The notes below the pieces were generated by a model. The model was not told the DNA's origin. It searched no databases and worked only from the letters and a program-made list of their open reading frames with translations. A DNA stretch of 64,000 nucleotides from Geodermatophilus ruber (lineage in GTDB: Bacteria; Actinomycetota; Actinomycetes; Mycobacteriales; Geodermatophilaceae), in the NCBI RefSeq assembly GCF_900114385.1, contig NZ_FOSW01000001.1:186001-250000 (forward strand). Direction: 5' to 3'. Within the stretch, counting starts at the first letter, position 1, and each line of letters begins with the position of its first letter. This document shows positions 34,579 through 45,300 of this stretch, in pieces. Position numbers and translations under genes: made by a program.

Positions 34579-34650
34579 ATGTCGCCTGGACCGGTGGGGT
34601 TGGTGCTGGTTCAGGTCCTGCCCTCGATCCTCCGGAGCTCGATCACGTGA
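34579..34650 (+). CDS. Possible 23-codon leader ORF coupled to cysD
   Basis: ATG 34579 (3 nt after GGAGG) opens MSPGPVGLVLVQVLPSIL followed by RSSIT; its stop overlaps the cysD GTG in a GTGA junction. An in-frame ATG at 34558 adds MHDGHWRG. It lacks the Cys-rich pattern of the sulfur leader at 16675, so it may be only a coupling ORF, and the short spacing to the ribosome site weakens the case. Confidence 0.35.
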   Translation: MSPGPVGLVLVQVLPSILRSSIT

Positions 34651-35555
34651 CGACCCCTGACTACCGGCTCTCCCAGCTGGAGACGCTGGAGGCCGAGTCC
34701 ATCCACGTGATCCGCGAGGTCGCGGCGGAGCTGGAACGCCCCGTGCTGCTGTTCTCCGGCGGCAAGGACTCCATCGTGATGCTCGAGCTGGCGCGCAAGG
34801 CGTTCGCCCCGGCCCGCATCCCCTTCCCGGTGATGCACGTGGACACCGGGCTGAACTTCCCCGACGTGCTGGAGTTCCGCGACAAGCGGGTCGCCGAGCT
34901 GGGCGTGCAGCTGATCGTCGCCTCGGTGCCCGACGCGATCGCCGCCGGCACGGTGAAGGAGGAGCCCAACGGCTCCCGCAACCGGATCCAGACCCCGGTG
35001 CTGCTCGACGCGGTCGAGGAGCACGGGTTCACCGCGCTGTTCGGCGGCGCCCGCCGCGACGAGGACAAGGCGCGGGCCAAGGAGCGGGTGTTCAGCTTCC
35101 GCGACGAGTTCGGCCAGTGGGACCCGAAGAACCAGCGCCCCGAGCTGTGGGACCTCTACAACGGCCGGATCCACCTCGGTGAGTCCATCCGGGTGTTCCC
35201 GCTGTCGAACTGGACCGAGCTCGACATCTGGCAGTACATCGCCCGCGAGGAGATCGCCATCCCGCCGCTGTACCTCGCCCAGGAGCGGGAGGTCGTCGAG
35301 CGGCAGGGGATGCTCTACGCGGTCAACGAATTCATCCGCCCACGCGAGGGCGAGCGGCCGTTCCGCGCCACGGTCCGCTACCGCACCGTGGGCGACGCGA
35401 ACCTGACCGCCGCCGTCCGGTCCGAGGCGACCACGGTCGAGGAGGTCATCGCCGAGATCGCGGTGACCCGCATGACCGAGCGCGGCGCGACCCGCGGCGA
35501 CGACAAGGTCAGCGACGCCGCCATGGAGGACCGGAAGAAGGAGGGGTACTTCTGA
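34647..35555 (+). CDS. cysD: Sulfate adenylyltransferase subunit 2 (CysD)
   Basis: A 302-residue PP-loop ATP pyrophosphatase. LLFSGGKDSIVML (SGGKDS 37-42) is the ATP site; FPVMHVDTGLNFPDVLEFRD, GARRDEDKARAKERVFSFRD and FPLSNWTELDIWQYI are CysD blocks. With CysN it forms APS from sulfate and ATP. The GTG start overlaps the small upstream ORF, and the stop overlaps cysN (TGATGA). Confidence 0.96.
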   Translation: MTTPDYRLSQLETLEAESIHVIREVAAELERPVLLFSGGKDSIVMLELARKAFAPARIPFPVMHVDTGLNFPDVLEFRDKRVAELGVQLIVASVPDAIAAGTVKEEPNGSRNRIQTPVLLDAVEEHGFTALFGGARRDEDKARAKERVFSFRDEFGQWDPKNQRPELWDLYNGRIHLGESIRVFPLSNWTELDIWQYIAREEIAIPPLYLAQEREVVERQGMLYAVNEFIRPREGERPFRATVRYRTVGDANLTAAVRSEATTVEEVIAEIAVTRMTERGATRGDDKVSDAAMEDRKKEGYF

Positions 35556-36886
35556 TGACCGCCACCGACTCCGGCACCGCCGCCCAGCCCGTCGACGTCC
35601 ACTCGGCGGCCGCCGAGCACGCCGCGGAGCTGGCCACCGCCCGCAGGGACATCCTGCGCATCGCCACCGCCGGCTCGGTGGACGACGGCAAGAGCACGCT
35701 GATCGGCCGGCTGCTCTACGACAGCAAGGCGATCTTCGAGGACCAGTACGAGGCCGTGGCCCGCGCCAGCAAGGGCGACCACGTCGACCTCGCGCTGCTC
35801 ACCGACGGCCTGCGCGCCGAGCGCGAGCAGGGCATCACCATCGACGTCGCCTACCGGTACTTCTCGACCCCGCGGCGCACGTTCATCCTGGCCGACACCC
35901 CCGGCCACGTGCAGTACACCCGCAACATGGTCACCGGCGCCTCGACCGCCGACCTGGCGATCGTGCTGGTCGACGCCCGCAAGGGCATGGTCGAGCAGAG
36001 CCGCCGGCACGCCTTCCTCGCCTCGCTGCTGCGGGTGCCGCACCTGGTGGTGGCGGTCAACAAGATGGACCTCGTCGACTGGTCGGAGGAGACCTTCGAC
36101 GCCATCGCCGACGAGTTCAGCGCCTTCGCGGCGAAGCTGAGCGTGCCCGACCTGACCGTCATCCCGATCTCCGCGCTGCACGGCGACAACGTGGTCAAGC
36201 ACTCCCCCCGCACCCCGTGGTACGAGGGCCCGACGCTGATCCACCACCTCGAGCGCGTGCACGTGGCCAGCGACCGCAACCTCACCGACGCCCGGTTCCC
36301 GGTGCAGTACGTGATCCGGCCGCAGACCGATGCCCACCACGACTACCGCGGCTACGCGGGCACCGTGGCCAGCGGTGTGCTGCGCCCCGGCGACGAGGTG
36401 CAGGTGCTGCCCAGCGGCCTCACGACGACGGTCGCCGCCATCGACGGCCCGCGCGGCCCGGTGGAGGAGGCGTTCCCGCCCATGTCGGTGACCGTGCGGC
36501 TGGCCGACGACCTCGATGTCTCCCGCGGCGACCTCATCAGCCGGCCGGAGAACGCGCCGACCCCCACCCAGGACCTCGACGCGCTGATCTGCTGGATGGC
36601 CGACGAGCCGCTGCGGCCGCGGCAGCGGATCGCGATCAAGCACACCACCCGCACGGTGCGCGCGATGGTCAAGGATCTGGCCTACCGGCTCGACGTCAAC
36701 ACGCTGCACCGGGACACCGACGCCGGCGAGCTCGGTCTCAACGACATCGGCCGGGTGCGGCTGCGCACCACCCAGCCGCTGTTCGTCGACAACTACACCC
36801 GCAACCGGGTCACCGGGCGGTTCATCCTCGTCGACGAGGCCACCAACGCCACCGTCGGCGCCGGGATGCTCACCCCCGCCGGCTGA
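35555..36886 (+). CDS. cysN: Sulfate adenylyltransferase subunit 1 (CysN), unfused
   Basis: A 443-residue EF-Tu-like GTPase: G1 GSVDDGKST (40-48), G3 DTPGH, G4 NKMD, with DGLRAEREQGITIDVAYRYF as the switch. GTP hydrolysis drives APS formation by CysD. It ends at the C-terminal beta domains (DNYTRNRVTGRFILVDEATN) with no APS kinase (CysC) fusion, and no cysC lies nearby, so the APS kinase or reductase must be elsewhere. A 13-bp hairpin follows. Confidence 0.95.
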   Translation: MTATDSGTAAQPVDVHSAAAEHAAELATARRDILRIATAGSVDDGKSTLIGRLLYDSKAIFEDQYEAVARASKGDHVDLALLTDGLRAEREQGITIDVAYRYFSTPRRTFILADTPGHVQYTRNMVTGASTADLAIVLVDARKGMVEQSRRHAFLASLLRVPHLVVAVNKMDLVDWSEETFDAIADEFSAFAAKLSVPDLTVIPISALHGDNVVKHSPRTPWYEGPTLIHHLERVHVASDRNLTDARFPVQYVIRPQTDAHHDYRGYAGTVASGVLRPGDEVQVLPSGLTTTVAAIDGPRGPVEEAFPPMSVTVRLADDLDVSRGDLISRPENAPTPTQDLDALICWMADEPLRPRQRIAIKHTTRTVRAMVKDLAYRLDVNTLHRDTDAGELGLNDIGRVRLRTTQPLFVDNYTRNRVTGRFILVDEATNATVGAGMLTPAG

Positions 36887-36889
36887 AAC

Positions 36890-36927
36890 GGGACGCCGCC
36901 GGAACCTAGCGGTCCCGGCGGCGTCCC
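36890..36927 (+). terminator. Hairpin after cysN
   Basis: GGGACGCCGCCGG (36890-36902) pairs perfectly with CCGGCGGCGTCCC (36915-36927), loop 12 nt, immediately after the stop. Confidence 0.8.
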
Positions 36928-36946
36928 GGCCCCCTGCAGGGTCCCG

Positions 36947-36964
36947 CCGCGAGCGTGCGAGCGG
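36947..36964 (-). terminator. Hairpin with the GAGCGTGCGA loop after coxM
   Basis: CCGC (36947-36950) and GCGG (36961-36964) close the 10-nt loop GAGCGTGCGA, the loop also seen at 14989-14998. Flanking C-rich and G-rich tracts can lengthen the stem. It lies 22 nt past the coxM-type stop. Confidence 0.5.
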
Positions 36965-36985
36965 AGGGGGGCAGGGGGTCCTTCT

Positions 36986-37812
36986 TCAGGCGGCGGCTGC
37001 GCCCGCGCCGGCCGCCTTCTCCAGCGCCCGGCGGGTGAGCAGCCGGGCCAGGTGCTGCCGGTACTCCGCGTCGGCGTGCATGTCCGCCGACGGCGAGGTG
37101 CCCTCGGCGGCCAGCGCGGCGGCCTCCTCGATCGACGCCCCGCGGGCCAGCGCCTCCTCGGTCGCGGTGGCCCGCACGACCGCACCGGCCATGTTCGCCA
37201 GCGCCACCCGCCCCTCGACCGCGGCGGCGGCGACGATCGGCCAGTCGTTGGCCCGCCGGGTGAACTTCTCATAGCCCCAGCCGGCCGACCCGGTGCGCGG
37301 CACCCGCAGCTCGACGACCAGCTCGTCGGGCTCCAGCGCCGTCTCGAAGAAGCCGAGCCAGAACTCGGTCACCGGGATCGACCGGCGCCCGTCCGGGCCC
37401 TGCGCGACCACACTGCCGCCCAGCGCCAGCAACGCGGTGGGCAGGTCGGACGCCGGGTCGCTGTGCGCCACGGTGCCGCCGATCGTGCCCCGGTGCCGCA
37501 CCTGCGGATCGCCCACCTGGCTCGCCACATACGGGAGGATCGGCACCTCCGCCTGCGCCACGGGGTCCTTCTCCAGCTCGTGGTGCCGGGTGCCGGCGCC
37601 GATGGCCACCTCGTCGCCCTCGACGCGCACGTAGGACAGCCCCGGGATGCGGCCGATGTCGATCAGCACGGACGGCATGGCCAGCCGCAGCTTCATCAGC
37701 GGCAGCAGCGAGTGCCCGCCGGCGAGGATCTTGGCGTCGTCCCCGTGCTCGACCAGCGCGGCGACGGCATCCTCGACAGTGCCCGGACGCACCAGCTCGA
37801 ACGGGCCGGGGA

Positions 37813-37816
<4 letters not shown>
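36986..37816 (-). CDS. coxM: FAD-binding medium subunit of a CO-dehydrogenase-like hydroxylase (CoxM)
   Basis: A 276-residue FAD subunit. [19 protein letters not shown] is the AGGHS flavin motif and [20 protein letters not shown] the TIGG motif. It passes electrons from the Fe-S subunit to a quinone or other acceptor. The ATG overlaps the end of coxS (ATGA). It is the last gene of an L-S-M operon. Confidence 0.9.
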
Positions 37817-38315
<499 letters not shown>

Positions 38316-38316
<1 letters not shown>

Positions 38317-40598
38317 CAGTGGGTGCCCTCCTGCTGAGCCTGCTGGATGGCCCGCCACACCCTCATCGGCGTGGTGGGCATGTCGACGTGGCGGACGCCG
38401 AGGTGCGCGACGGCATCGATGACGGCGTTGTGGACGGCGGGGGTGGAGCCGATCGTCCCGGCCTCCCCGATGCCCTTGGCGCCCAGCGGGTTGATCGGCG
38501 TCGGCGTGGCCATGTCGACCAGCTCGAAGCTGGGCAGCTCGGTCGCCGAGACGAACGGGTAGTCGGCCAGCGTCGAGGTCTGTGGGTTGCCGTCGGCGTC
38601 GTAGAGGACCTCCTCGAGCAGCGCCTGCGCCACCCCCTGCGCGAAGCCGCCGTGCCGCTGCCCCTCGGCGAGCAGCGGGTTGACGATGACGCCGGCATCG
38701 TCGACCGCCACCAGCCGCTGCAGCTCGGCCTTGCCGGACTCGACGTCGACCTCGACGACGGCGACGTGCGCGCCGAACGGGAAGGTCGGCGCCGCGGCCT
38801 CGAACCGGGTCTGGACGACCAGCGGCTCCTTCTCGGCCAGCTGGGCGAAGGTGATCCCGGCGCCCGGGGTGCCGCGCACCGACAGCCCGGCGGAGGTGAG
38901 GTCGACCTGCAGGTCGGCCGGGTCGGCCTCCAGCTGCTCGGCGGCCCGCTGCTTGGCGACCTCGATGAGCTCGGTGGCCGCCTGGTGGACCGCGGCGCCG
39001 CCCTGCTGGAGGCTGCGCGAGCCCATGGTGCCGCCGCCGCGCGGGATGCGGTCGGTGTCGCCGTGGAGCACGGTGATCTTCTCGACCGGGATGCCCAGCT
39101 GGTCGCTGGCGAGCATCGCCCACGCGGTGGCGTGCCCCTGGCCGTGCGGCGAGGTGCCGGTGAGCACCGTCGCCGTCCCGTCAGGGTGCACCTCCAGCTC
39201 GGCGGACTCCGCCGCGCCCAGGCCGGTGTCGGCGCCGGTGATCTCCACGTACGTCGACAGGCCGATGCCCAGCTGCCGCACGTCCCCGCGCTCCCGCCGG
39301 CGGGTCTGCTCGGCGCGCAGTTCGGCGTACCCGGCGGCCTCGAGCGCCTTGTCCAGCGCCGCGACGTACTCGCCGCTGTCGTAGGTCGCGCCCGACGGCG
39401 TGGTGTGCGGCTCGGAGAAGGCCGGGACCAGGTTCTTCCGGCGCACCTCGGCCGGGTCCATGCCGATCTCCGCGGCGAACAGGTCGATCGACCGCTCCAC
39501 CGCGGCAGTCGCCTCGGGGCGGCCGGCGCCGCGGTAGGCGCCGATCGAGGTGGTGTTGGTGGCGAGCGCCCGCGCCTGCGCGTGCACCTTCGGGAAGGCG
39601 TACGTGGCGGCGGCCATCAGCATGGTCAGGGTCGGCAGGATGATCCCGACCCGCGGGTAGGCGCCGCAGTCCTGGTCGACGACCAGGCTGTAGGCCTCGA
39701 TGGTGCCGTCGCGGCGACCGCCGATCGTGACCACCTGGTCCTGGCCGCGGCCGTGCAGCATCCCGACGAGGTTCTCCGACCGGCTCTCGGTCCAGCGGAC
39801 CGGGCGACCGGCCTGCTGGGCGAGCCAGGCGACGAAGGCGTACTCGGGGTCGGCGCCGATCTTCGCCCCGAACCCGCCGCCGACGTCCGGTGTCACCAGG
39901 TGCACCCGTGCAGGGTCCAGCCCCAGCCAGCCGGCGATCTCCCCCTTGGCCTGCTGCGCGCCCTGGTTGGTGCACCAGATCGTGACGCGGCCGTCCTCAC
40001 CCCAGGCCGCGGCGGCGGCCCGGGTCTCCAGGGGCACCGGCGCGACGCGCTGGTTGACCATCCGCTGCGTGACCACGACCTCGCAGCCGACGAAGAAGTC
40101 CTCGGGGGCCGGCTCGCCGAAGGCGGCCATGACGTTCGTGCCGGCCTCGGGGAAGAGCAGCACCTCGTCCCGGGCGGAGTCCGCCGTGGTGACGACGGCC
40201 GGCAGCGGGTCGACGTCGACGGAGACCAACTCCGCCGCGTCCTCCCCCTGGTAGCGCTCCTCGGTCAGGACGACGGCGACGATGTCGCCGACGAACCGGA
40301 CCGCGTCCGTGGCCAGCCAGGGCCGGATCATGGCCGGGGGCACCATGGGCAGACCGGCCGGGATCGGCGCGAGGTCGGTGCAGTCCTCGGCCGTGAAGAC
40401 GGCGACGACGCCGGGCGCTTCCCGGGCGGCGGAGGCGTCGACCGAGAGCAGGCGCCCGTGGGCGACCTGAGAGCGGACGAAGGTGGCGTGCAGCGCACCG
40501 GTGAGCCGGTCATCGACCAGGTCGTCGGTGTAGGTCGCACCACGCGTGAGGAACAGCGGGTCCTCCGTGCGGACCACGCGGGTACCGAGGATGCTCAT
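38316..40598 (-). CDS. coxL: Molybdenum large subunit, form II CoxL-like
   Basis: A 760-residue molybdopterin-cytosine-dinucleotide subunit of the xanthine oxidase family. It has GGGFGAKI, the [16 protein letters not shown] loop (about 349-364) and the C-terminal [20 protein letters not shown] with the catalytic Glu. The active-site loop reads AYRGAGR, the form II signature, not the AYxCSFR of true CO dehydrogenases, so CO oxidation is doubtful and another carbonyl or N-heterocycle substrate is likely. Order L-S-M differs from the usual form I (M-S-L) and form II (S-L-M). ATG 40598; divergent from an MFS gene. Confidence 0.9.
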
Positions 40599-40734
40599 GC
40601 GCTCACTTTCCGTCGGTGAGTGATCGCGGCCACTATCGATGACCGGACACCCGTCCGCCAACCCCTTCCGTCTTGCGGAAGCTCTCGATCGTCCGCGCCG
40701 CGGGCCCCGCCCGCGGTGTGGTGAGCTGTCCGGG
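40599..40734. promoter_or_regulatory. Divergent cox/MFS promoter region with inverted repeat
   Basis: CTTCCG (40665-40670) and CGGAAG (40676-40681), spacer TCTTG, form a 17-bp interrupted palindrome between coxL and the MFS start, a likely regulator site. Nothing else stands out. Confidence 0.4.
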
Positions 40735-41958
40735 ATGGACGGCGGGGTCGGGACGCGCTCCCGCGCAGCCGCACTGCTGCTCGTGTGCGCCGTCGTCGCC
40801 GTGGCCCTCAACCAGCGGCCGGCGGTCGTCGCCGTCGCCCCCGTGCTCGGCGACCTGCGTGCGGACACCGGGCTCTCCTCGGCGCTGGGCGGCCTGCTGA
40901 CCACCCTGCCGGTGCTCTGCTTCGGCGCCTTCGCCCCCGTGGCGCCGCGCCTCGCGCGGCGGATCGGGCTGGAGCTCGCGGTGGCGGTCTCGCTTCTGCT
41001 GCTCGCGGCCGGCATCGCGCTGCGGCTGTTCCCGCCGGTGGCGCTGCTCTACGCGGGCAGCCTGCTCGCCGGCGCGGCGATCGCCCTGGCCAACGTGCTC
41101 ATGCCCGCCTACGTCAAGCGGGAGGTCTCCCGGCCCGGCGCGGTCATGGGGGTGTACTCGGCGTCGCTCAACATCGGCGCGGCGGTCGGCGCCGCCGCGA
41201 CCGTCCCGCTGGCCACCGCGTTCGGCTGGGACTGGCGCGTCGCGCTGGGCTCCTGGCTGTGCCTGGCGCTGGCGGCGCTGGCCCTGTGGCTGCCGGTGGC
41301 CGGGACCGGGCACGCGCGCCGCGCCGCCCGGGGCGACGTCCCGGGCGGGGGCTCGTGGGTGCTGCTCCGGCAGCCGCTGGCCCGCCAGGTGACTGCCTTC
41401 ATCGGCCTGCAGAGCGTCCAGTTCTACTCGGTCGCGGCCTGGCTGCCGACGCTGCTCGCCGACTCCGGCGTCCCCGTCTCCCGCGGCGGGCTGCTGCTGG
41501 GCCTGGCCAACCTCGTGGGTGCCGCCGGCGCGCTGCTCGCCCCGGCCCAGGCCGGTCGGATGCGCACCCAGCGCCCGCTCGTGCTCGCCGTGGGGCTGGC
41601 GTACCTGGTCGGCCTCGGCGGCCTGCTCCTCGCGCCGGGGACCGCGACGACGGTGTGGGTGTGCGCCTTCGGGCTGGCCCAGGGCAGCGGCTTCGCGCTG
41701 GCCCTGACCCTGATCGTGCTGCGCAGCCCCACCCCCCTGACGGCGGCGCGGCTGGGCGGGGTCGCCCAGTGCCTGGGCTACCTCCTCGCCGCCGCCGGCC
41801 CGCTGGTGCTGGGCTGGCTGCACGACCTGACCGGCGGCTGGGCCTGGCCGGTCGGGCTGCTGCTGGTGCTCCTGGGGCCGATGACCTGGGCCGGCTGGGG
41901 GGCGGCCCGCGACGCCGTCGTCCGGACCGAGGAGGAGCCGGCGCTCAGCCCAGGGTGA
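40735..41958 (+). CDS. CynX/NimT-family MFS transporter
   Basis: A 407-residue MFS permease with 12 hydrophobic segments. LNQRPAVVAVAPVLGDLRAD and GVYSASLNIGAAVGAAATVP resemble CynX/NimT carriers (cyanate, 2-nitroimidazole family). The second half holds LGLANLVGAAGALLAPAQAG. Divergence from a molybdenum hydroxylase suggests substrate uptake or product export for that enzyme (inference). Confidence 0.85.
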   Translation: MDGGVGTRSRAAALLLVCAVVAVALNQRPAVVAVAPVLGDLRADTGLSSALGGLLTTLPVLCFGAFAPVAPRLARRIGLELAVAVSLLLLAAGIALRLFPPVALLYAGSLLAGAAIALANVLMPAYVKREVSRPGAVMGVYSASLNIGAAVGAAATVPLATAFGWDWRVALGSWLCLALAALALWLPVAGTGHARRAARGDVPGGGSWVLLRQPLARQVTAFIGLQSVQFYSVAAWLPTLLADSGVPVSRGGLLLGLANLVGAAGALLAPAQAGRMRTQRPLVLAVGLAYLVGLGGLLLAPGTATTVWVCAFGLAQGSGFALALTLIVLRSPTPLTAARLGGVAQCLGYLLAAAGPLVLGWLHDLTGGWAWPVGLLLVLLGPMTWAGWGAARDAVVRTEEEPALSPG

Positions 41959-42031
41959 CCGGCAGGTGCTCGAACCCGCGCAGGGTCTGCAGCTCCCGGG
42001 CCCGGAACCCGCGGCGGCGCCGCCCCGGCGG
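41945..42031 (-). pseudogene. Possible 3'-end remnant of a cytochrome P450-like gene
   Basis: Reading on the minus strand to TGA at 41945 gives GFRARELQTLRGFEHLPVTL then G and stop, resembling a P450 C-terminus (short charged run, then LPV-hydrophobic). Upstream it runs into the small ORF at 42032, so no intact gene is present. It overlaps the last 14 nt of the MFS gene. Chance reading is quite possible. Confidence 0.22.
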
Positions 42032-42196
42032 TCAGCTGTTCGGGTCCGGCGCGGAGCTCGGGTCGCCGTTCCAGTTCTTGCCGGCCACGTCGGCGCGCTC
42101 GGAGGCGCTGTCGGTCTGCTCCGCGACGGCCTCGATCAGCTCCTCGTCGGAGAGACCCTCCCCGGCGGCTCGGGTCTTCCCGGTGGGCTCGCTCAT
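42032..42196 (-). CDS. Small acidic hypothetical protein, 54 aa
   Basis: ATG 42196 has GAGGAG 7 nt upstream. The product begins MSEPTGKTRAAGEGLSDEEL and includes IEAVAEQTDSASERADVAGK, acidic and probably disordered, with one amphipathic helix (DEELIEAVAEQT). No family is recognised. It lies just after hrpA in the same direction, 121 bp from its stop. Confidence 0.65.
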   Translation of the reverse strand: MSEPTGKTRAAGEGLSDEELIEAVAEQTDSASERADVAGKNWNGDPSSAPDPNS

Positions 42197-42317
42197 GCCG
42201 GCTCTCCTCGGTGTGTGGTCGGACGGGTCCTCCACCTCGTCCCCGGGAGCCGCCGGAGGCAAACCAGGTCAGACGGGCATGCCCTGGCCCCTCGTTGGCC
42301 AGACCCACGGTCCCTGC

Positions 42318-45300
42318 TCAGGCGAGGAGCGCGTCGATCGCCTTGTAGACACGCTGCTCGGAGATCGCCCGCGGGGTACCGATGGAGTGGGCGAAGAGCC
42401 CCACCCGCAGCTCCTCGATCATCCAGCGCACCCGGGCGACCGGGTCGTCCGGCGCACCGGTGGCGGGCACCTGCCTCCGCAGCTGCTCGTACTCCGCCGT
42501 CACCGCCGCGACCTGGGCGCTCCACAGCTCGTCGCGGACCGCAGTGGCCGGGAGCTTCTCCAGCCGGTGGGCCATCGCCCTGAGGTAGCGCACCATGTCG
42601 GGCAGCCGGCGCCGTCCGGCCGCGGCCACGAAACCGCGGTGCAGCAGGCCGCCCATCTGCCGGCGCAGGTCGGCGACGGCCCGCTCGGGCACCCGCCGGC
42701 CGGGCGCGGCACCGATCGCGACGGCGACCTCGCGGGCCTGGGTGAGCACCGCCTCCACCCGGCCCACCGTGTCGGTGGTCAGCGGCAGCAGCTGCGCGCG
42801 GGCCGCCGTCACCAGCGCCGCGAAGGCAGCCTCGTCCCGGGGTGGGCCGCCGGCGGCGGCGATCAGCTCGTCGGCGGCCGCGTCCACGCAGTCGTCGACC
42901 AGCGCCGGGATCTCGCCGTCCGGGTTGAACTGCAGCGCCAGCCGCGTGCGCGGCGACAGCGACTTCACCACCTGCCGGGCCGGGGAGCCGGCGACCAGCA
43001 CCAGCAGCCGGCGGGCACCCCGCCAGGTCAGCCGGGTCGCCTCCACCTCGGTGGCGACCACGCGGACGCCGACGGTCTCCCCCTCGTCGACCAGGGCGGG
43101 GTAGGCGGTGGCCACGTGCCCGCCGCGCCGGACCTCCACGGTGCGCGGCAGCTCCCCCAACGACCACTCGGTCAGCCCGGTGCGCTCGACGTCGGAGGCG
43201 GCCGCGGCCAGGCTCGCCCGGCTCTGCGGCGCCACCTGCGTGCGCAGCGCCTGCAGGTCCTTGCCGGTGGCCAGCGGGCGGTGCTGCTCGTCGATGACGC
43301 GGAAGGTGGCCCGCAGGTGGTCGGGCACCTGCTCGGGCGACCACGCCTCCGGCGGGACGACGACCGCGGCCGACCGCCGCAGCTCGCGCTCCAGGGCCGG
43401 CAGCAACGGCTCGGACGGCGCGATGCGGGGGAGCACCTCGCGGACCCGGTCCGGGATCGGCACCAGCGCGCGGCGCAGCTGCTTGGGCAGGGTGCGCAGC
43501 AACGCGGTGACCAGCTCCTCGCGCAGCCCGGGGACGGTGAATGCCAGCGACTCCCCCGAGGTGCGCTCGACGACGGTGTCGAGCACGGCGAGGGGGACGT
43601 CGACGGTGACGCCGTCCTGCGCGGTGCCCGGCGCGAACGCGTAGGACAGCGGCAGGGTGAGGCCCTGCGTCAGCGGCACCGCATCGGGGAAGTCCTCCGC
43701 CCGGACCTGACCGGCCGTGGCGGCGTTGGTCAGCATCTCCGGGGTGAGGGTCAGCAGCCCGGGGGTCTCCCGCCGGGCGGACTTCCACCACCGGTCGAAG
43801 TGCCGGGTGGACACCACCTCGGCCGGGAGGCGCGCGTCGTAGAGCTCGAACAGCGTCTCGTCGTCCACCCGGATGTCGCGGCGGCGGGCGCGCTCCTCCA
43901 GCTCGGCGACCCGCTGGATCGCCTGCTGGTTGTCGTGCCAGAACCGGTGGTGCGTCGTCCACTCGCCCTGCACCAGGGCGTGCCGGATGAACAGCTCGCG
44001 GGAGACGACGGGGTCGATCGAGCCGTACTGCACCCGCCGGCCGACGACCAGCGGGAGGCCGTAGAGGGTCACCCGCTCGGTGGCGACGACCGAGCCCCGC
44101 TTGGCGTCCCAGCGCGGCTCGGAGTACTGCCGCTTGACCAGGTGGTCGGCCAGCTGCTCGACCACCTCGGGGTCGACGCGGGCGACGGTGCGGGCGAACA
44201 GCCGGCTGGTCTCCACCAGCTCGGCGGCGACCACCCAGCGCGGCGGCTTCTTCGCCAGCGGCGTGCCGGGGGCGATCACGAAGCGGGCGTTGCGGGCGCC
44301 GAGGTACTCCCGGCTCCCCCGCCGAGACGAGCCATTGTGGCCACTGTGGCCCTTGGGGGGCTCGGCCTGGAGGCCCACGTGGGAGAGCAGCCCGGCGAGC
44401 AGGGCGGCGTGGATGCCGCGCTCGTCGGGCTCTGCGGCGGGCTCCCCGAGGGACATGCCCAGTCGCCGGGCGGTGCCGCGCAGCTGGCCGTGGAGGTCCT
44501 GCCACTCGCGGATGCGCAGGTAGTGCAGGAACTCGCGCTTCACGGTGCGCCGGAACTGGTTGCCCGAGAGCGCGTCCTGCTGCTCGGTGAGGTACCGCCA
44601 CAGGTTGAGCAACGCCAGGAAGTCGGAGTGCTCGTCGGCGAATCGGGCGTGCATCTGGTCGGCGGCCTGCTGGTGCTCGGCGGGGCGCTCGCGGGGGTCC
44701 TGGATGGTGAGGCCCGCGGCGATGACCAGCACCTCCTCCAGCACGCCGCGCCGATCGGCCTCGACCACCATGCGGGCCAGCCGCGGGTCCAGCGGCAGGG
44801 CCGCCAGCGCCCGCCCGGTGTCGGTGAGCTTCCCGTGCTCGTCGAGAGCGTGCAGCTCCTCGAGCAGCGCGAGGCCGTCGGCGACCGCGCGGCGGTCCGG
44901 CGGGTCGATGAAGGGGAAGTCGGTGACCTCCCCGAGGCCGAGCGCGGCCATCTGCAGCAGCACCGAGGCGAGGCTGGTGCGCAGGATCTCCGGGTCGGTG
45001 TACTCCGGCCGGCTCTCGAAGTCCTCCTCGGTGTAGAGGCGGATCGCGATGCCGTCCGACGTGCGCCCGCACCGGCCCGAGCGCTGGCGGGCCGAGGCCT
45101 GGCTGATCGGCTCGATCGGCAGCCGCTGCACCTTGGTCCGCGCGCTGTACCGGGAGATGCGCGCGGTCCCGGGGTCGACGACGTACCGGATGCCCGGGAC
45201 GGTCAGCGAGGTCTCGGCGACGTTCGTGGCCAGCACGATTCGCCGACCGGTGTGCGGGGCGAAGACCCGGTGCTGCTCGGCGGCCGAGAGGCGGGAGTAG

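Noticed and set aside
35555-36886. CysNC fusion
   Set aside because: The protein ends at the normal CysN C-terminus with a stop and a hairpin; no APS-kinase P-loop follows.
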